Assembly: GCF_963666255.1 (NCBI RefSeq)
Contig: NZ_OY762657.1
Coordinates: 62,001-126,000, forward strand
Source of the DNA: an uncultured Propionivibrio sp.
Lineage (GTDB): Bacteria; Pseudomonadota; Gammaproteobacteria; Burkholderiales; Rhodocyclaceae
DNA length: 64,000 nucleotides
Reading direction: 5' to 3'
Shown here: piece after piece, positions 9,703-17,676 of the stretch
Layout of the letters: every line of letters starts with the position of its first letter
How positions within the stretch are numbered: the first letter of the stretch is position 1
Translations under genes and position numbers: made by a program
Notes under the pieces: generated by a model
What the model was told of the DNA's origin: nothing
What the model saw: the letters and a program-made list of their open reading frames with translations, nothing else
The model's database searches: none

Positions 9703-11067
9703 ATGACCCTTGCCCGCGTCGACGCCGAAGTCGCCCCGATCGGCACCCTCGAAGCCCTCTCCCGCGCCGAAGCGGCGATGCTGCTCGATCGCGGCCACGG
9801 CGGCCTGCACGGACTCTTCCGCGACTGCGCGCTGGCAGTCCTCAATTGCGGCAACGAAACCGACGACGGCAAGGAACTGCTCGACCGCTACACCGACTTC
9901 GACATTCGCCTGATCCCGCGCGAGCGCGGCATCAAACTCGACATCCGCAACGCGCCGGCGAGCGCCTTCGTCGACGGCCGCATGATCGCCGGCATCCAGG
10001 AGCATCTCTTCGCCGTGCTGCGCGATGTCGTCTATCTCGGCGAGGAAATCCGCAACAGCGCACGCTTCGACGAGCACACGTCGGAAGGCACGACCGACAT
10101 CGTCTTCCACCTGCTGCGCAATGCCGGCATTCTGAAGCCGACGCTGCACCCGAAGCTCGTCGTCTGCTGGGGTGGCCACTCGATCGGACGCGACGAATAC
10201 GAATACACCAAGCATGTCGGCTACCAGCTCGGCCTGCGCGGTCTCGACATCTGTACCGGCTGCGGCCCCGGCGCGATGAAAGGCCCGATGAAGGGTGCCA
10301 CCATCGCCCACGCCAAACAGCGCTTCGACGGACGCTACATCGGTCTCACCGAACCGGGCATCATCGCCGCCGAGGCGCCGAACCCCATCGTCAATGAACT
10401 TGTCATTTTCCCCGACATCGAGAAGCGGCTCGAAGCCTTCGTCCGCGTCGGTCACGGCTTCATCGTCTTCCCCGGCGGCGTCGGCACGGCCGAGGAAATC
10501 CTCTACCTGCTCGGCATCCTGCTGCATCCGGACAACGCCGACCTGCCCTTCCCGCTGATCTTCACCGGGCCGGCCAGCGCCGAAGGCTATTTCCGCCAGA
10601 TCGACGCCTTCATCGGCGCAACGCTCGGCGTCGAAGCGCAGCGCCGCTACAAGATCATCATCGACGACCCCGAGCGCGTCGCCCGCGAGCTCAAGACCGG
10701 CATCCAGGCGGTGCGCGAATTCCGCAAGGACAAGCACGACGCCTACAACTTCAACTGGTCGCTCAAGGTCGATCACGACTTCCAGCAACCGTTCCAGCCG
10801 ACCCACGCCAACATGCGCGCGCTCGACCTGCACCGCGACCAGCCGCCGCACCGCCTCGCTGCCCAGTTGCGCCGCGCCTTCTCCGGTCTCGTCGCCGGCA
10901 ACGTCAAGGCCGACGGTATCCGCGAGATCGAGCGACATGGTATCTTCGAGATCCGCGGCGATGCCGACATCATGGCGACGATGGACACCCTGCTGAAATC
11001 CTTCGCCGCCCAGCGCCGCATGAAACTCTCGGGCAAGGACTACACGCCCTGCTACCGGATCGTCTAA
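9703..11067 (+). CDS. ppnN: Pyrimidine/purine-5'-nucleotide nucleosidase PpnN (LOG family)
   Basis: PpnN hydrolyses nucleoside monophosphates to base and ribose-5-phosphate and in E. coli responds to (p)ppGpp. The 454-residue protein has the LOG-domain signatures WGGHSIGRDEYEYTKHVGY, TGCGPGAMKGPMKGA and FPGGVGTAEEI, flanked by the N- and C-terminal extensions that distinguish the YgdH/PpnN type from short LOG proteins. The start at 9703 is preceded by CCGGAG at a good distance. It lies directly behind recJ. Confidence 0.92.
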   Translation: MTLARVDAEVAPIGTLEALSRAEAAMLLDRGHGGLHGLFRDCALAVLNCGNETDDGKELLDRYTDFDIRLIPRERGIKLDIRNAPASAFVDGRMIAGIQEHLFAVLRDVVYLGEEIRNSARFDEHTSEGTTDIVFHLLRNAGILKPTLHPKLVVCWGGHSIGRDEYEYTKHVGYQLGLRGLDICTGCGPGAMKGPMKGATIAHAKQRFDGRYIGLTEPGIIAAEAPNPIVNELVIFPDIEKRLEAFVRVGHGFIVFPGGVGTAEEILYLLGILLHPDNADLPFPLIFTGPASAEGYFRQIDAFIGATLGVEAQRRYKIIIDDPERVARELKTGIQAVREFRKDKHDAYNFNWSLKVDHDFQQPFQPTHANMRALDLHRDQPPHRLAAQLRRAFSGLVAGNVKADGIREIERHGIFEIRGDADIMATMDTLLKSFAAQRRMKLSGKDYTPCYRIV

Positions 11068-11076
11068 GCGCCTGAA

Positions 11077-11673
11077 TCAGAACAATTCATCGACGACGAT
11101 CCACAACGCTGTTCCGGCCAGCAGCGCCGCCATCGCCAGATTGAAGCAGCGCAGCGCCCGCGGCGCATGCAGGGCGTCGCGCAAGCGGTCGCCGGCGACC
11201 GCCCAGACGGCGATGCACGGCAGATTGATCAGCACGCAGGTCACCATCAGCGACAGGATGGTCCCGACGCTCCGCTCCTGCGGCAGGAACAGCACGGCCA
11301 TGTTGAGCGCCATCACCCAGACCTTGGGATTGACCCACTGGAACAGCGCCGCGCCGACGAAGCCAAGCGGACGCGGAGCCGCCCCGGCGCCGGGACGCGC
11401 CGCCCGCGCCTGACGCCAGGCCAGCCAGGACAGATAGCCGCAACCGCCCAGCACCAGCAGCGGCCGCAGCGCCGCCAGCCAGACCATCGCCCAGGCCATC
11501 AGCGCCGCCACCAGGCCGACCAGGAAGGCGTGACCGACGGTAATCCCGAGCATCATCGGCACGGTGCGGCGCAGACCGAAATTGACGCCGCTCGCGGCCA
11601 GCATCAGGTTATTCGGACCAGGCGTCACCGACATCGTCGCGACATAGGTCATCAGAGGCAGATCGGTCAGCAT
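11077..11673 (-). CDS. LysE/RhtB-family amino-acid exporter
   Basis: The protein begins MLTDLPLMTYVATMSVTPGPNNLM; the TPGPNN motif in the first helices is diagnostic for LysE/RhtB exporters. Six hydrophobic segments are visible over about 198 residues, the family length. The Met at 11673 fits family starts, but the one at 11682 (MPAML) is also possible. It is divergent from a MocR regulator, with a dyad operator in between, so the regulator probably controls this exporter. Substrate unknown, likely an amino acid or derivative. Confidence 0.88.
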   Translation of the reverse strand: MLTDLPLMTYVATMSVTPGPNNLMLAASGVNFGLRRTVPMMLGITVGHAFLVGLVAALMAWAMVWLAALRPLLVLGGCGYLSWLAWRQARAARPGAGAAPRPLGFVGAALFQWVNPKVWVMALNMAVLFLPQERSVGTILSLMVTCVLINLPCIAVWAVAGDRLRDALHAPRALRCFNLAMAALLAGTALWIVVDELF

Positions 11674-11707
11674 GGCGGGCATCTCGGCAGCGACAAAGGA
11701 AGTGCCA

Positions 11708-11767
11708 CTGTATCCAGGCTGCCGACAAAGATACAGAACCACCAATATCGCTATATACTGGATACAG
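11708..11767. promoter_or_regulatory. Candidate MocR operator: repeated CTGTATC / GATACAG half-sites
   Basis: CTGTATCCAG (11708-11717) and CTGGATACAG (11758-11767) are perfect inverted copies 40 bases apart, and another GATACAG half-site lies at 11730-11736. A good -10 box for the regulator, TATACT (11754-11759), overlaps the right-hand site. The arrangement in the gap between the exporter and the MocR-type gene fits autoregulation plus control of the exporter. Confidence 0.7.
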
Positions 11768-11801
11768 ATTTTATTTCATCCATCTGAACCCATTACCAGC
11801 G

Positions 11802-13262
11802 ATGCCAACTGTACCCACCGCCGCGAACGACACGCGGCCCCGCTACGAGCGCCTGGCCGAGGAATTCCACGCAGCGATCGACGACGGCCGACTGCCGCCG
11901 GGCAGCCGCCTGCCTTCGATCCGCGAAACGGCGCAGAGCCGCGGACTCAGCATCAACACCGTCGTCGCCGCCTATCATCAGCTTGAAGCGCGTGGCCAGG
12001 TCGAGGCGCGGCCGCAGTCCGGCTATTTCGTCAGCGCGCGCTGGCCGAGCGCGGCGATGCAGCCGACCCCGGCGACCTTGCCGCAGGAGCCGCCGGCCCT
12101 GCCCGACAGCGCCGTGCTCGACCGCATCGCCGCCGTCGTCGCGGCGCAGGCCAACCCGGCAACGATCGACCTGTCGCTCGCCTGTCCGAAACGCAGCGAC
12201 GCCTATCCCGACAAGACGCTCAGCCGGATTGCCGCCGAGACCGCCCGTCGCCAGCCGGAACTCCTGACCGACTATTCGCTGCCGCCCGGACCGCTGCGCC
12301 TGCGCCAGGCGATCTGCCGCCACGCCCATGACCTTGGCATGACGCTCGAAGCCGACGAGATCATCCTAACCAACGGCTGCATGGAGGCGCTGCAACTGGC
12401 GCTGCGGGGCGTGACCCGGCCCGGCGACACGATCGCGATCGAATCGCCGACCTATTTCAACCTGCTCTCGCTGGCCGATCACCTCGGCCTGAAAACGATC
12501 GAGATTCCGACGCACCCCGAACGCGGCATGGCACTCGATGCACTCGAACTGCTGCTCGCCGAAGGACGCGTCCAGGCCGTCGTCTGCATGCCGAACGTCC
12601 ACAACCCGCTCGGCACCGGCATGCCGCTCGAGGCCAAGCAACGCCTCGCGACACTCGCCCGCGATTACCGCGTGCCGGTGATCGAGGACGTGCTCTATGC
12701 CGAACTGCAATATGCCATGCCACTATCACCGGCGGTCAAGGCCTTTGACCATGACGGCTGGGTCATCGTCTGCACGTCGTACACGAAGACGCTGGCGCCG
12801 GGGCTTCGTGTCGGCTGGATGCACGCCGGGCGCTTTCATCAACGCATCGCCGCGCTCAAGTTCAGCGCCTCGATCGCCCAACCTGCCTTCCTCGGCGAGG
12901 TGCTCGGCGCCTACCTCGACACCGGCGGCTACGCGCAGCACCTGCGCCGCTTGCGGCGTCTCAGCGCGGCACAGGTCAACCGTCTCTGCGGACTCGTCAA
13001 CACGCACTTTCCGGCCGGTACGCAGGTCGCACGGCCGACCGGCGGCTTTCTCGTCTGGATCGAACTGCCGCCGGGCTGCGACGGCAACCGCCTGTGCGAT
13101 GCGGCCCTGACACAGGGCATCACGATCACGCCGGGCAGCGTCTTCTCACCATCCGGACGGCATACCCGTCATATCCGGCTGTCGGGTTGCCACAACTTCT
13201 CCGATCGCCACATCCACGCGCTGGTCACGCTCGGACAACTGGCGCATCGACAACAGGATTAA
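11802..13262 (+). CDS. MocR-family transcriptional regulator (GntR HTH plus aminotransferase fold)
   Basis: Residues about 12-80 form a GntR-type winged helix (YERLAEEFHAAIDDGRLPPGSRLPSIRETAQSRGLSINTV), and residues about 115-480 form a fold-type-I aminotransferase-like domain with the PLP lysine in CTSYTKTLAPGLRVGWM. Such regulators sense PLP or PLP adducts of an effector amine. The protein has 486 residues, normal for the family. It is divergent from a LysE-type exporter, which suggests it activates export of the compound it senses. It overlaps the convergent TMEM165-like gene by 4 bases. Confidence 0.9.
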   Translation: MPTVPTAANDTRPRYERLAEEFHAAIDDGRLPPGSRLPSIRETAQSRGLSINTVVAAYHQLEARGQVEARPQSGYFVSARWPSAAMQPTPATLPQEPPALPDSAVLDRIAAVVAAQANPATIDLSLACPKRSDAYPDKTLSRIAAETARRQPELLTDYSLPPGPLRLRQAICRHAHDLGMTLEADEIILTNGCMEALQLALRGVTRPGDTIAIESPTYFNLLSLADHLGLKTIEIPTHPERGMALDALELLLAEGRVQAVVCMPNVHNPLGTGMPLEAKQRLATLARDYRVPVIEDVLYAELQYAMPLSPAVKAFDHDGWVIVCTSYTKTLAPGLRVGWMHAGRFHQRIAALKFSASIAQPAFLGEVLGAYLDTGGYAQHLRRLRRLSAAQVNRLCGLVNTHFPAGTQVARPTGGFLVWIELPPGCDGNRLCDAALTQGITITPGSVFSPSGRHTRHIRLSGCHNFSDRHIHALVTLGQLAHRQQD

Positions 13263-13834
13263 AACCCGAAGGCCTCGCCGACACCCATCAGCGTGGCGAC
13301 ACCGAGCACGGCAAAAATGCCGGCGGCAATGCGATGCACAAGCGCAACCGGCATGCGTTCGGCAATACGGTCACCGAGCAGCACCGCCGGCACGTTGGCG
13401 ATCATCATGCCGAGCGTCGTCCCGGCGACAACGGTATAGAACGCGTGATAGCGGGCCGCCAGCGCCACCGTCGCCACCTGCGTCTTGTCGCCCATTTCCG
13501 CCAGGAAGAAGGCGAGCAGCGTCGTGCCGAAGACGCCGAAGCGCGCGAACTTGGCATCCTTCTCGTCGAACTTGTCGGGAATCAGCGTCCAGCCGGCCAT
13601 CGCCAGGAAGGACACGCCGAGAATCCAGCGCAGCGTTTCCGGCGTGATCATGCGCGTCAGCCAGGCACCGACAGCACCGGCGAAGGCGTGATTGGCGATG
13701 GTCGCGGCAAGGATGCCGAGGCAGATCGGCAGCGGACGGCGAAATTTGGCGGCGAGGATGAAAGCGAGAAGTTGCGTCTTGTCGCCGATTTCAGCGAGGG
13801 CGACGATACCCGTCGAAACGAGAAGGGATTCCAT
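13259..13834 (-). CDS. TMEM165/GDT1 (UPF0016) family manganese exporter
   Basis: The 191-residue membrane protein has two copies of the family signature E-x-G-D-K-T-Q (ALAEIGDKTQLLAF and LAEMGDKTQVATV), each opening a three-helix repeat; the family transports Mn2+ (MneA in Vibrio). The start ATG at 13834 (MESLLVSTGIVALAEIGDKT) is the family start. A manganese-sensing yybP-ykoY riboswitch lies directly upstream, so the gene should be induced by high Mn2+. Confidence 0.92.
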   Translation of the reverse strand: MESLLVSTGIVALAEIGDKTQLLAFILAAKFRRPLPICLGILAATIANHAFAGAVGAWLTRMITPETLRWILGVSFLAMAGWTLIPDKFDEKDAKFARFGVFGTTLLAFFLAEMGDKTQVATVALAARYHAFYTVVAGTTLGMMIANVPAVLLGDRIAERMPVALVHRIAAGIFAVLGVATLMGVGEAFGF

Positions 13835-13847
13835 GACAATACCATAG

Positions 13848-13884
13848 GCCGGAAAAGACGAATGACCACGCGACTTCTCCGGCC
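13848..13884 (-). promoter_or_regulatory. Hairpin in the leader just upstream of the Mn exporter start
   Basis: On the minus strand GGCCGGAGAAG pairs with CTTTTCCGGCC (one wobble) around a loop of about 15 bases. It lies between the riboswitch aptamer and the start codon at 13834 and may be part of the expression platform. No long U run follows it, so control of translation initiation is as likely as termination. Confidence 0.5.
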
Positions 13885-13885
13885 A

Positions 13886-14004
13886 GATGGGAGGTCGTGT
13901 GGTCAAAGGTCTTGCCAGGCGGGAACACTGCCTGCGCCATGCCGGAACCGGCAAGTGTGTTGACGCAAGCCTCTTCGCGCGGAAGAGCGGCTACTCCCCA
14001 ATGA
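13886..14004 (-). ncRNA. yybP-ykoY manganese riboswitch
   Basis: Read on the minus strand, the leader opens with TTGGGGAGTAGCC (plus 13989-14002) and about 90 bases later has CCTTTGACCACACGACCTCC (ends near 13890). These are the two most conserved blocks of the yybP-ykoY motif, whose two loops dock to bind Mn2+. The element sits between a strong promoter and a TMEM165/GDT1 gene, its most typical partner. The intervening hairpin (GCCGGTTCCGGC) fits the variable arm. Confidence 0.9.
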
Positions 14005-14012
14005 CGGGGCGG

Positions 14013-14041
14013 ATTATAAGGACATCGGCTGGTCCTGTCCA
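14013..14041 (-). promoter_or_regulatory. Sigma70 promoter of the Mn riboswitch/exporter
   Basis: On the minus strand TGGACA (14041-14036) and a perfect TATAAT (14018-14013) are separated by 17 bases. Transcription would start near 14006, right at the 5' edge of the riboswitch. Confidence 0.8.
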
Positions 14042-14285
14042 ATCCGGCAGGCTTGTACGGGAATTCTCCCGTGATGGCACACCGGAGCCTCATCGCATCT
14101 GCCGCAAGGACTCATTGTCGGCGTCGTCATCACCGCAAGGGGGCCGGCCTCGCGCCCAACTCCGGCGTGCTCACGAGAGGACGAACGCCCGATTCGGCGC
14201 AACGCCACGCTGCGGATGACAGCCGGGCGCGAGACCACGGACGCAAACATGACGTCGCGAAGCGCCCGACCTGGCGGCACGCAGC

Positions 14286-14489
14286 TCACGCCGTCGTGTT
14301 GATCGTCCTGCCGACAACCTGGCCGTTCAGATTGACCGACGGCGCCGGGTTTGCCGGCGCAAGCACCTTGTCATCCTTGTCGCCGTCATTCTCCGTCTCG
14401 CGCCGCACCTGCGGGGCCGCCGAGGCAGTCGCCTGCTGTTGAAGGGTGGCCAACGTACTGATGGCCGAACCGATGGATCCCGTCGACAT
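14286..14489 (-). CDS. Small conserved hypothetical protein, 67 aa
   Basis: The protein begins MSTGSIGSAISTLATLQQQA and ends NLNGQVVGRTINTTA, with a charged middle (ETENDGDKDDK). I recall unnamed small betaproteobacterial proteins with a similar GSI... start and NTTA end, but no function. A strong Shine-Dalgarno, AAGGAGAAG, precedes the ATG at 14489, which supports a real gene. No membrane segment or cysteine is present. Confidence 0.6.
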   Translation of the reverse strand: MSTGSIGSAISTLATLQQQATASAAPQVRRETENDGDKDDKVLAPANPAPSVNLNGQVVGRTINTTA

Positions 14490-14644
14490 GAACTTCTCCT
14501 TTTCGCGAATGGGCAATGGCGCCTAACGTACCTGACGGCAAATCGAACCACGACTTGATAGCCACCGAACATAAGAAAATTCCGACTTCCTGCCCTTGCA
14601 CCACCTATTGCTTCGCCCCACTCCTCGCCGCGGACCCGGCGTCC

Positions 14645-15877
14645 CTAAGCCACCGCGGAAAGACTGGGCGCGGGGAAGAACGACGAGCGCTCGTATTCGC
14701 CGAGCACCCAGACGAGTTTGTCGATCTGCCGGCGCGTATGACCGGCGTTGAGAATGACGCGCAAGCGCGCCTGTTTGCGCGGAACGGCCGGGAACTTGAC
14801 GCTATCGACATGAATCCTCTCCTTGCGCAAGCGTTCCGACAGGACATCCGTCGCGCCCTCGTCACCAACGAGAATCGGCACGATCGGCGTACTCGTCGAC
14901 AGCAGCTTGTAGGACAGACGACTCATGCTTCTGACGAAATACCGCTGGTTTTCCCACAGACGTTGCCGGCGCTCCGGCTCCTCGGCGACGATGTCAATCG
15001 CCTCGCTGACGGCATATACCTGGTCCGGCGGCAGCGTCGACGTAAATCCATAGGCAGGACAGGTGAGCCGCAACAGATCGCCGATATGCCTGTCGGTGGC
15101 CACGAAGCCGCCGATCGCGCCGTATGCTTTGCTCAGGGTGCCCATGCAGATCAATCTCGGGTGATCGAGACCGAAATACTCCGTCGTTCCGCCGCCATTC
15201 GCCCCGAGCACGCCGGTGCCGTGCGCATCGTCAACATAGACCATCGCATCGAAACGTTCGGCCAGATCGAGCATTTCCGGTAAAGGCGCGATGTCGCCGT
15301 CCTGGCTGAACACACCGTCGGTAACGATGATCTTCGACGACGCAGTCGATTCCTTCAGCAGATTTTCGAGATGTCCCAAATCACGATGACGATAGGTTTG
15401 CCGGTCGGCATCCGACAGACGGATACCCTCGCGAATGCTGATGTGATTGTATTCATCGGAGAAAAAGGCGTAGCTGTGCCGCTTCTTTGCCCGATATCCA
15501 TAGATTCTGGCCGTCTGGCCAGCCTTGACCAGCGCCGACAGCGCCCCGAGATTGGTCAGGTATCCGGTCGCGAAAAGCAGCGCGGTGTCCTTTTTCTTCA
15601 AGCGAGCGAGCTTGCTTTCAAGCTGGTCATAGATGTCGAGATCGCCGCCCAGGAGCCGCGATTCGCAATTGCCGACGCCATAGCGTTCCAGCCCTTCACG
15701 CGCCTTATCGATCATGCGCGGGTGCTGGGCAAGACCGAGATAATTATTCGTGCTGAACGAGACGAAGTTCTGGTCGTTCATCCTGAACGTCGGTTGCGGC
15801 AAGGTCTCGACGACGGGAATGGCATGCACCGCCCCGCGCGACGACAGCCAGGTGCTGATTTCTGAAAATTCTTTCAT
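14645..15877 (-). CDS. Alpha-oxoamine synthase family PLP enzyme (BioF/KBL/SPT-like)
   Basis: The 410-residue enzyme condenses an amino acid with an acyl-CoA/ACP in the manner of AONS, KBL, ALAS or serine palmitoyltransferase. Visible motifs are SFSTNNYLGLAQHP, GNCESRLLGGDLDIYDQLE, VDDAHGTGVLG (PLP ring contacts) and the Schiff-base lysine in MGTLSKAYGAIGG. An insertion at about 130-150 (RIYGYRAKKRHSYAFF) is unlike typical BioF, and there are no biotin genes nearby, so a lipid or signalling-molecule role is more likely than biotin synthesis. It is the last gene of the set RND adaptor, pump, outer-membrane factor, small membrane protein, synthase, separated from its neighbour by 41 bases. Confidence 0.82.
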   Translation of the reverse strand: MKEFSEISTWLSSRGAVHAIPVVETLPQPTFRMNDQNFVSFSTNNYLGLAQHPRMIDKAREGLERYGVGNCESRLLGGDLDIYDQLESKLARLKKKDTALLFATGYLTNLGALSALVKAGQTARIYGYRAKKRHSYAFFSDEYNHISIREGIRLSDADRQTYRHRDLGHLENLLKESTASSKIIVTDGVFSQDGDIAPLPEMLDLAERFDAMVYVDDAHGTGVLGANGGGTTEYFGLDHPRLICMGTLSKAYGAIGGFVATDRHIGDLLRLTCPAYGFTSTLPPDQVYAVSEAIDIVAEEPERRQRLWENQRYFVRSMSRLSYKLLSTSTPIVPILVGDEGATDVLSERLRKERIHVDSVKFPAVPRKQARLRVILNAGHTRRQIDKLVWVLGEYERSSFFPAPSLSAVA

Positions 15878-15918
15878 GGATTTCGCTTGAAAATTAAGGT
15901 CTCGGACACCGACCGGGG

Positions 15919-16158
15919 TCACTGGAAGGAAAAAATCAAATAGCCGAAAAACAAAGGAAATCCGACTAGGCAAAGCGCGACAACCTTCCTCAACGACGCC
16001 CTGGCCGCAAGCCTCTCGGATAATGGGCTACCGGCGTCGTTACGGATGATGCCAAGAAGATAGTCAACATAGATGACCACCCCGAACAAGATCAGCACTG
16101 AAAGAACGATCAGTGCGATCTCTATGTTTGGCCAATTTCGCAACGGCATAATCGGCAT
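15919..16158 (-). CDS. Small membrane protein, 79 aa, two predicted helices
   Basis: The protein has two hydrophobic segments, IEIALIVLSVLILFGVVIYV (about residues 12-31) and VVALCLVGFPLFFGYLIFSF (about 59-78), joined by a basic/polar loop. It starts 27 bases after the outer-membrane factor gene ends and stops 41 bases before the oxoamine synthase gene starts, so it is very likely part of that operon. No family recognised; its position suggests it works with the pump or the synthase. Confidence 0.65.
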   Translation of the reverse strand: MPIMPLRNWPNIEIALIVLSVLILFGVVIYVDYLLGIIRNDAGSPLSERLAARASLRKVVALCLVGFPLFFGYLIFSFQ

Positions 16159-16185
16159 GATCCCCTCCGCCCAGATATTTATACG

Positions 16186-17676
16186 TCATTGCACTGCGCT
16201 CAACTGCTCGGCGTCGGGCCACCCGCCCCCCAGGGCGAGGAACAGACCGGCCGTATCCGTGAATCGCGCCGCCTGCGCCTGGATCAGCGCCAACCTGGCC
16301 TGCTGGTAGCTCTGCTCCGCGCTGAACAGGGCGAAGGCGTTGACCGCCCCCAACTCGATCTGCCGGCGCGTCAGGTCGAGCGTCCTGCGAGCCGCCGACT
16401 CGGCGTTGGCAGCGGCCACCAGAGTCTTGGCGTCGGCCTGCAGTGCATGCAGCGCGTCAGCGACGTTCTGGAACGCCGTCAGCACCGTGCTGCGATACTG
16501 CGCACCCACCTGTTCCAGCGCGGCTTCGGCGGCCAACTGGCGATGCCGGAGCGTGCCGAAATCGAAAACGGTTTGACCGACATTGCCGCTGATGCCCCAG
16601 AATTTGTTGTCGCTCGAGAACATGCGGGCAAATGCCGTCGACGTACCGCCGAACAGGCCAACGATCGAAAACTGTGGCAACCGGTTGGCGATCACCACAC
16701 CGACCTGCGCGCTCGCGGCATGCAACTGCGCTTCGGCGGCACGCACATCGGGACGCCGTTCGACCAAAGAAGACGGCAGGCTGACAGGCAGATCACGCGG
16801 CAAGCTCAGCGCTTCGAGATCGAAGCCCCCTTTTACGCCCTGACTCGGCATACGACCGGTGAGGACGGCGATCAGGTTGCGCGTTTGCTCCAGTTGCTTG
16901 ACCAGCGGCGGCAAGGACTGCTCGGCCTGCGCCAGCGCCGACGCCTGCGTCGCGATATCGAGATCGCTGGCCGCCCCCAGTTCGGCCTGACGGCGTATCA
17001 GATCGAGCGCCTGGCGGCTCGACGCAATAATCTCGTTGGCGGCCTGGACCTGCGCCGACAGCGAAGCTTCCTGAATCGCCGCGGAAACGACGTTTGTCGC
17101 AATCGTCATGTACGCGGCCCGAAGCTGGAAGCCTTGTGCTTCTTCCTGTGCTGCCAGCGATTCGATAGTGCGGCGATTGAGACCGAAGACATCGGGCACG
17201 TACCCAACCGACATCTGAGCCGTATGCAGGGTGTAAAGCGGTTCTCCGGACGCCAGCGTCGGCGAGATCGTGCCGACCGGGTTACGCTGGCGGGCGCCGG
17301 CGTAGTTCGCCTGGATGACGGGAAAATAGACGCCGTATTGCGCCGCGACGTTCTCATGGGCAACGCGCAGGGCAGCCTTGGCGCTGTCGATCGACGGATT
17401 ATGACGTAGCGCCTGCTCGACCAGTTCGTTCAGCGCCGGCGAACCGAAGGCGGTCCACCATTGCGGCAACACCTCGCTATCCGACACCAGACGTTGCGAC
17501 TCGCCGCCATGCACCCCAACCGTGGCCGTGGCAACAACCGGTTCGCGCGTGAAGGCATCGACGTCCGGCGCCTTGGGACGGACGAAATCCGGGCCGACCG
17601 CACAACCGCTACAGAGCGCAGCTGTCGTCAACGCCGCGATGACGGATCCATACCCTGAAGACAACAAACGGATCAT
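16186..17676 (-). CDS. RND efflux outer-membrane lipoprotein (NodT/OprM family)
   Basis: The 496-residue protein has a lipoprotein signal with lipobox LCSGC (Cys about 25), then the AVGPDFVRP start of the NodT subfamily of TolC-like channels and two OEP repeats. It forms the outer-membrane exit duct of a tripartite pump. The start ATG overlaps the stop of the pump gene by 4 bases (ATGA). Confidence 0.92.
   Translation of the reverse strand: MIRLLSSGYGSVIAALTTAALCSGCAVGPDFVRPKAPDVDAFTREPVVATATVGVHGGESQRLVSDSEVLPQWWTAFGSPALNELVEQALRHNPSIDSAKAALRVAHENVAAQYGVYFPVIQANYAGARQRNPVGTISPTLASGEPLYTLHTAQMSVGYVPDVFGLNRRTIESLAAQEEAQGFQLRAAYMTIATNVVSAAIQEASLSAQVQAANEIIASSRQALDLIRRQAELGAASDLDIATQASALAQAEQSLPPLVKQLEQTRNLIAVLTGRMPSQGVKGGFDLEALSLPRDLPVSLPSSLVERRPDVRAAEAQLHAASAQVGVVIANRLPQFSIVGLFGGTSTAFARMFSSDNKFWGISGNVGQTVFDFGTLRHRQLAAEAALEQVGAQYRSTVLTAFQNVADALHALQADAKTLVAAANAESAARRTLDLTRRQIELGAVNAFALFSAEQSYQQARLALIQAQAARFTDTAGLFLALGGGWPDAEQLSAVQ

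Noticed and set aside
16186-17409. Plus-strand frame of 406 codons opposite the outer-membrane factor
   Set aside because: Antisense shadow; the minus-strand lipoprotein with signal and lipobox explains the region.
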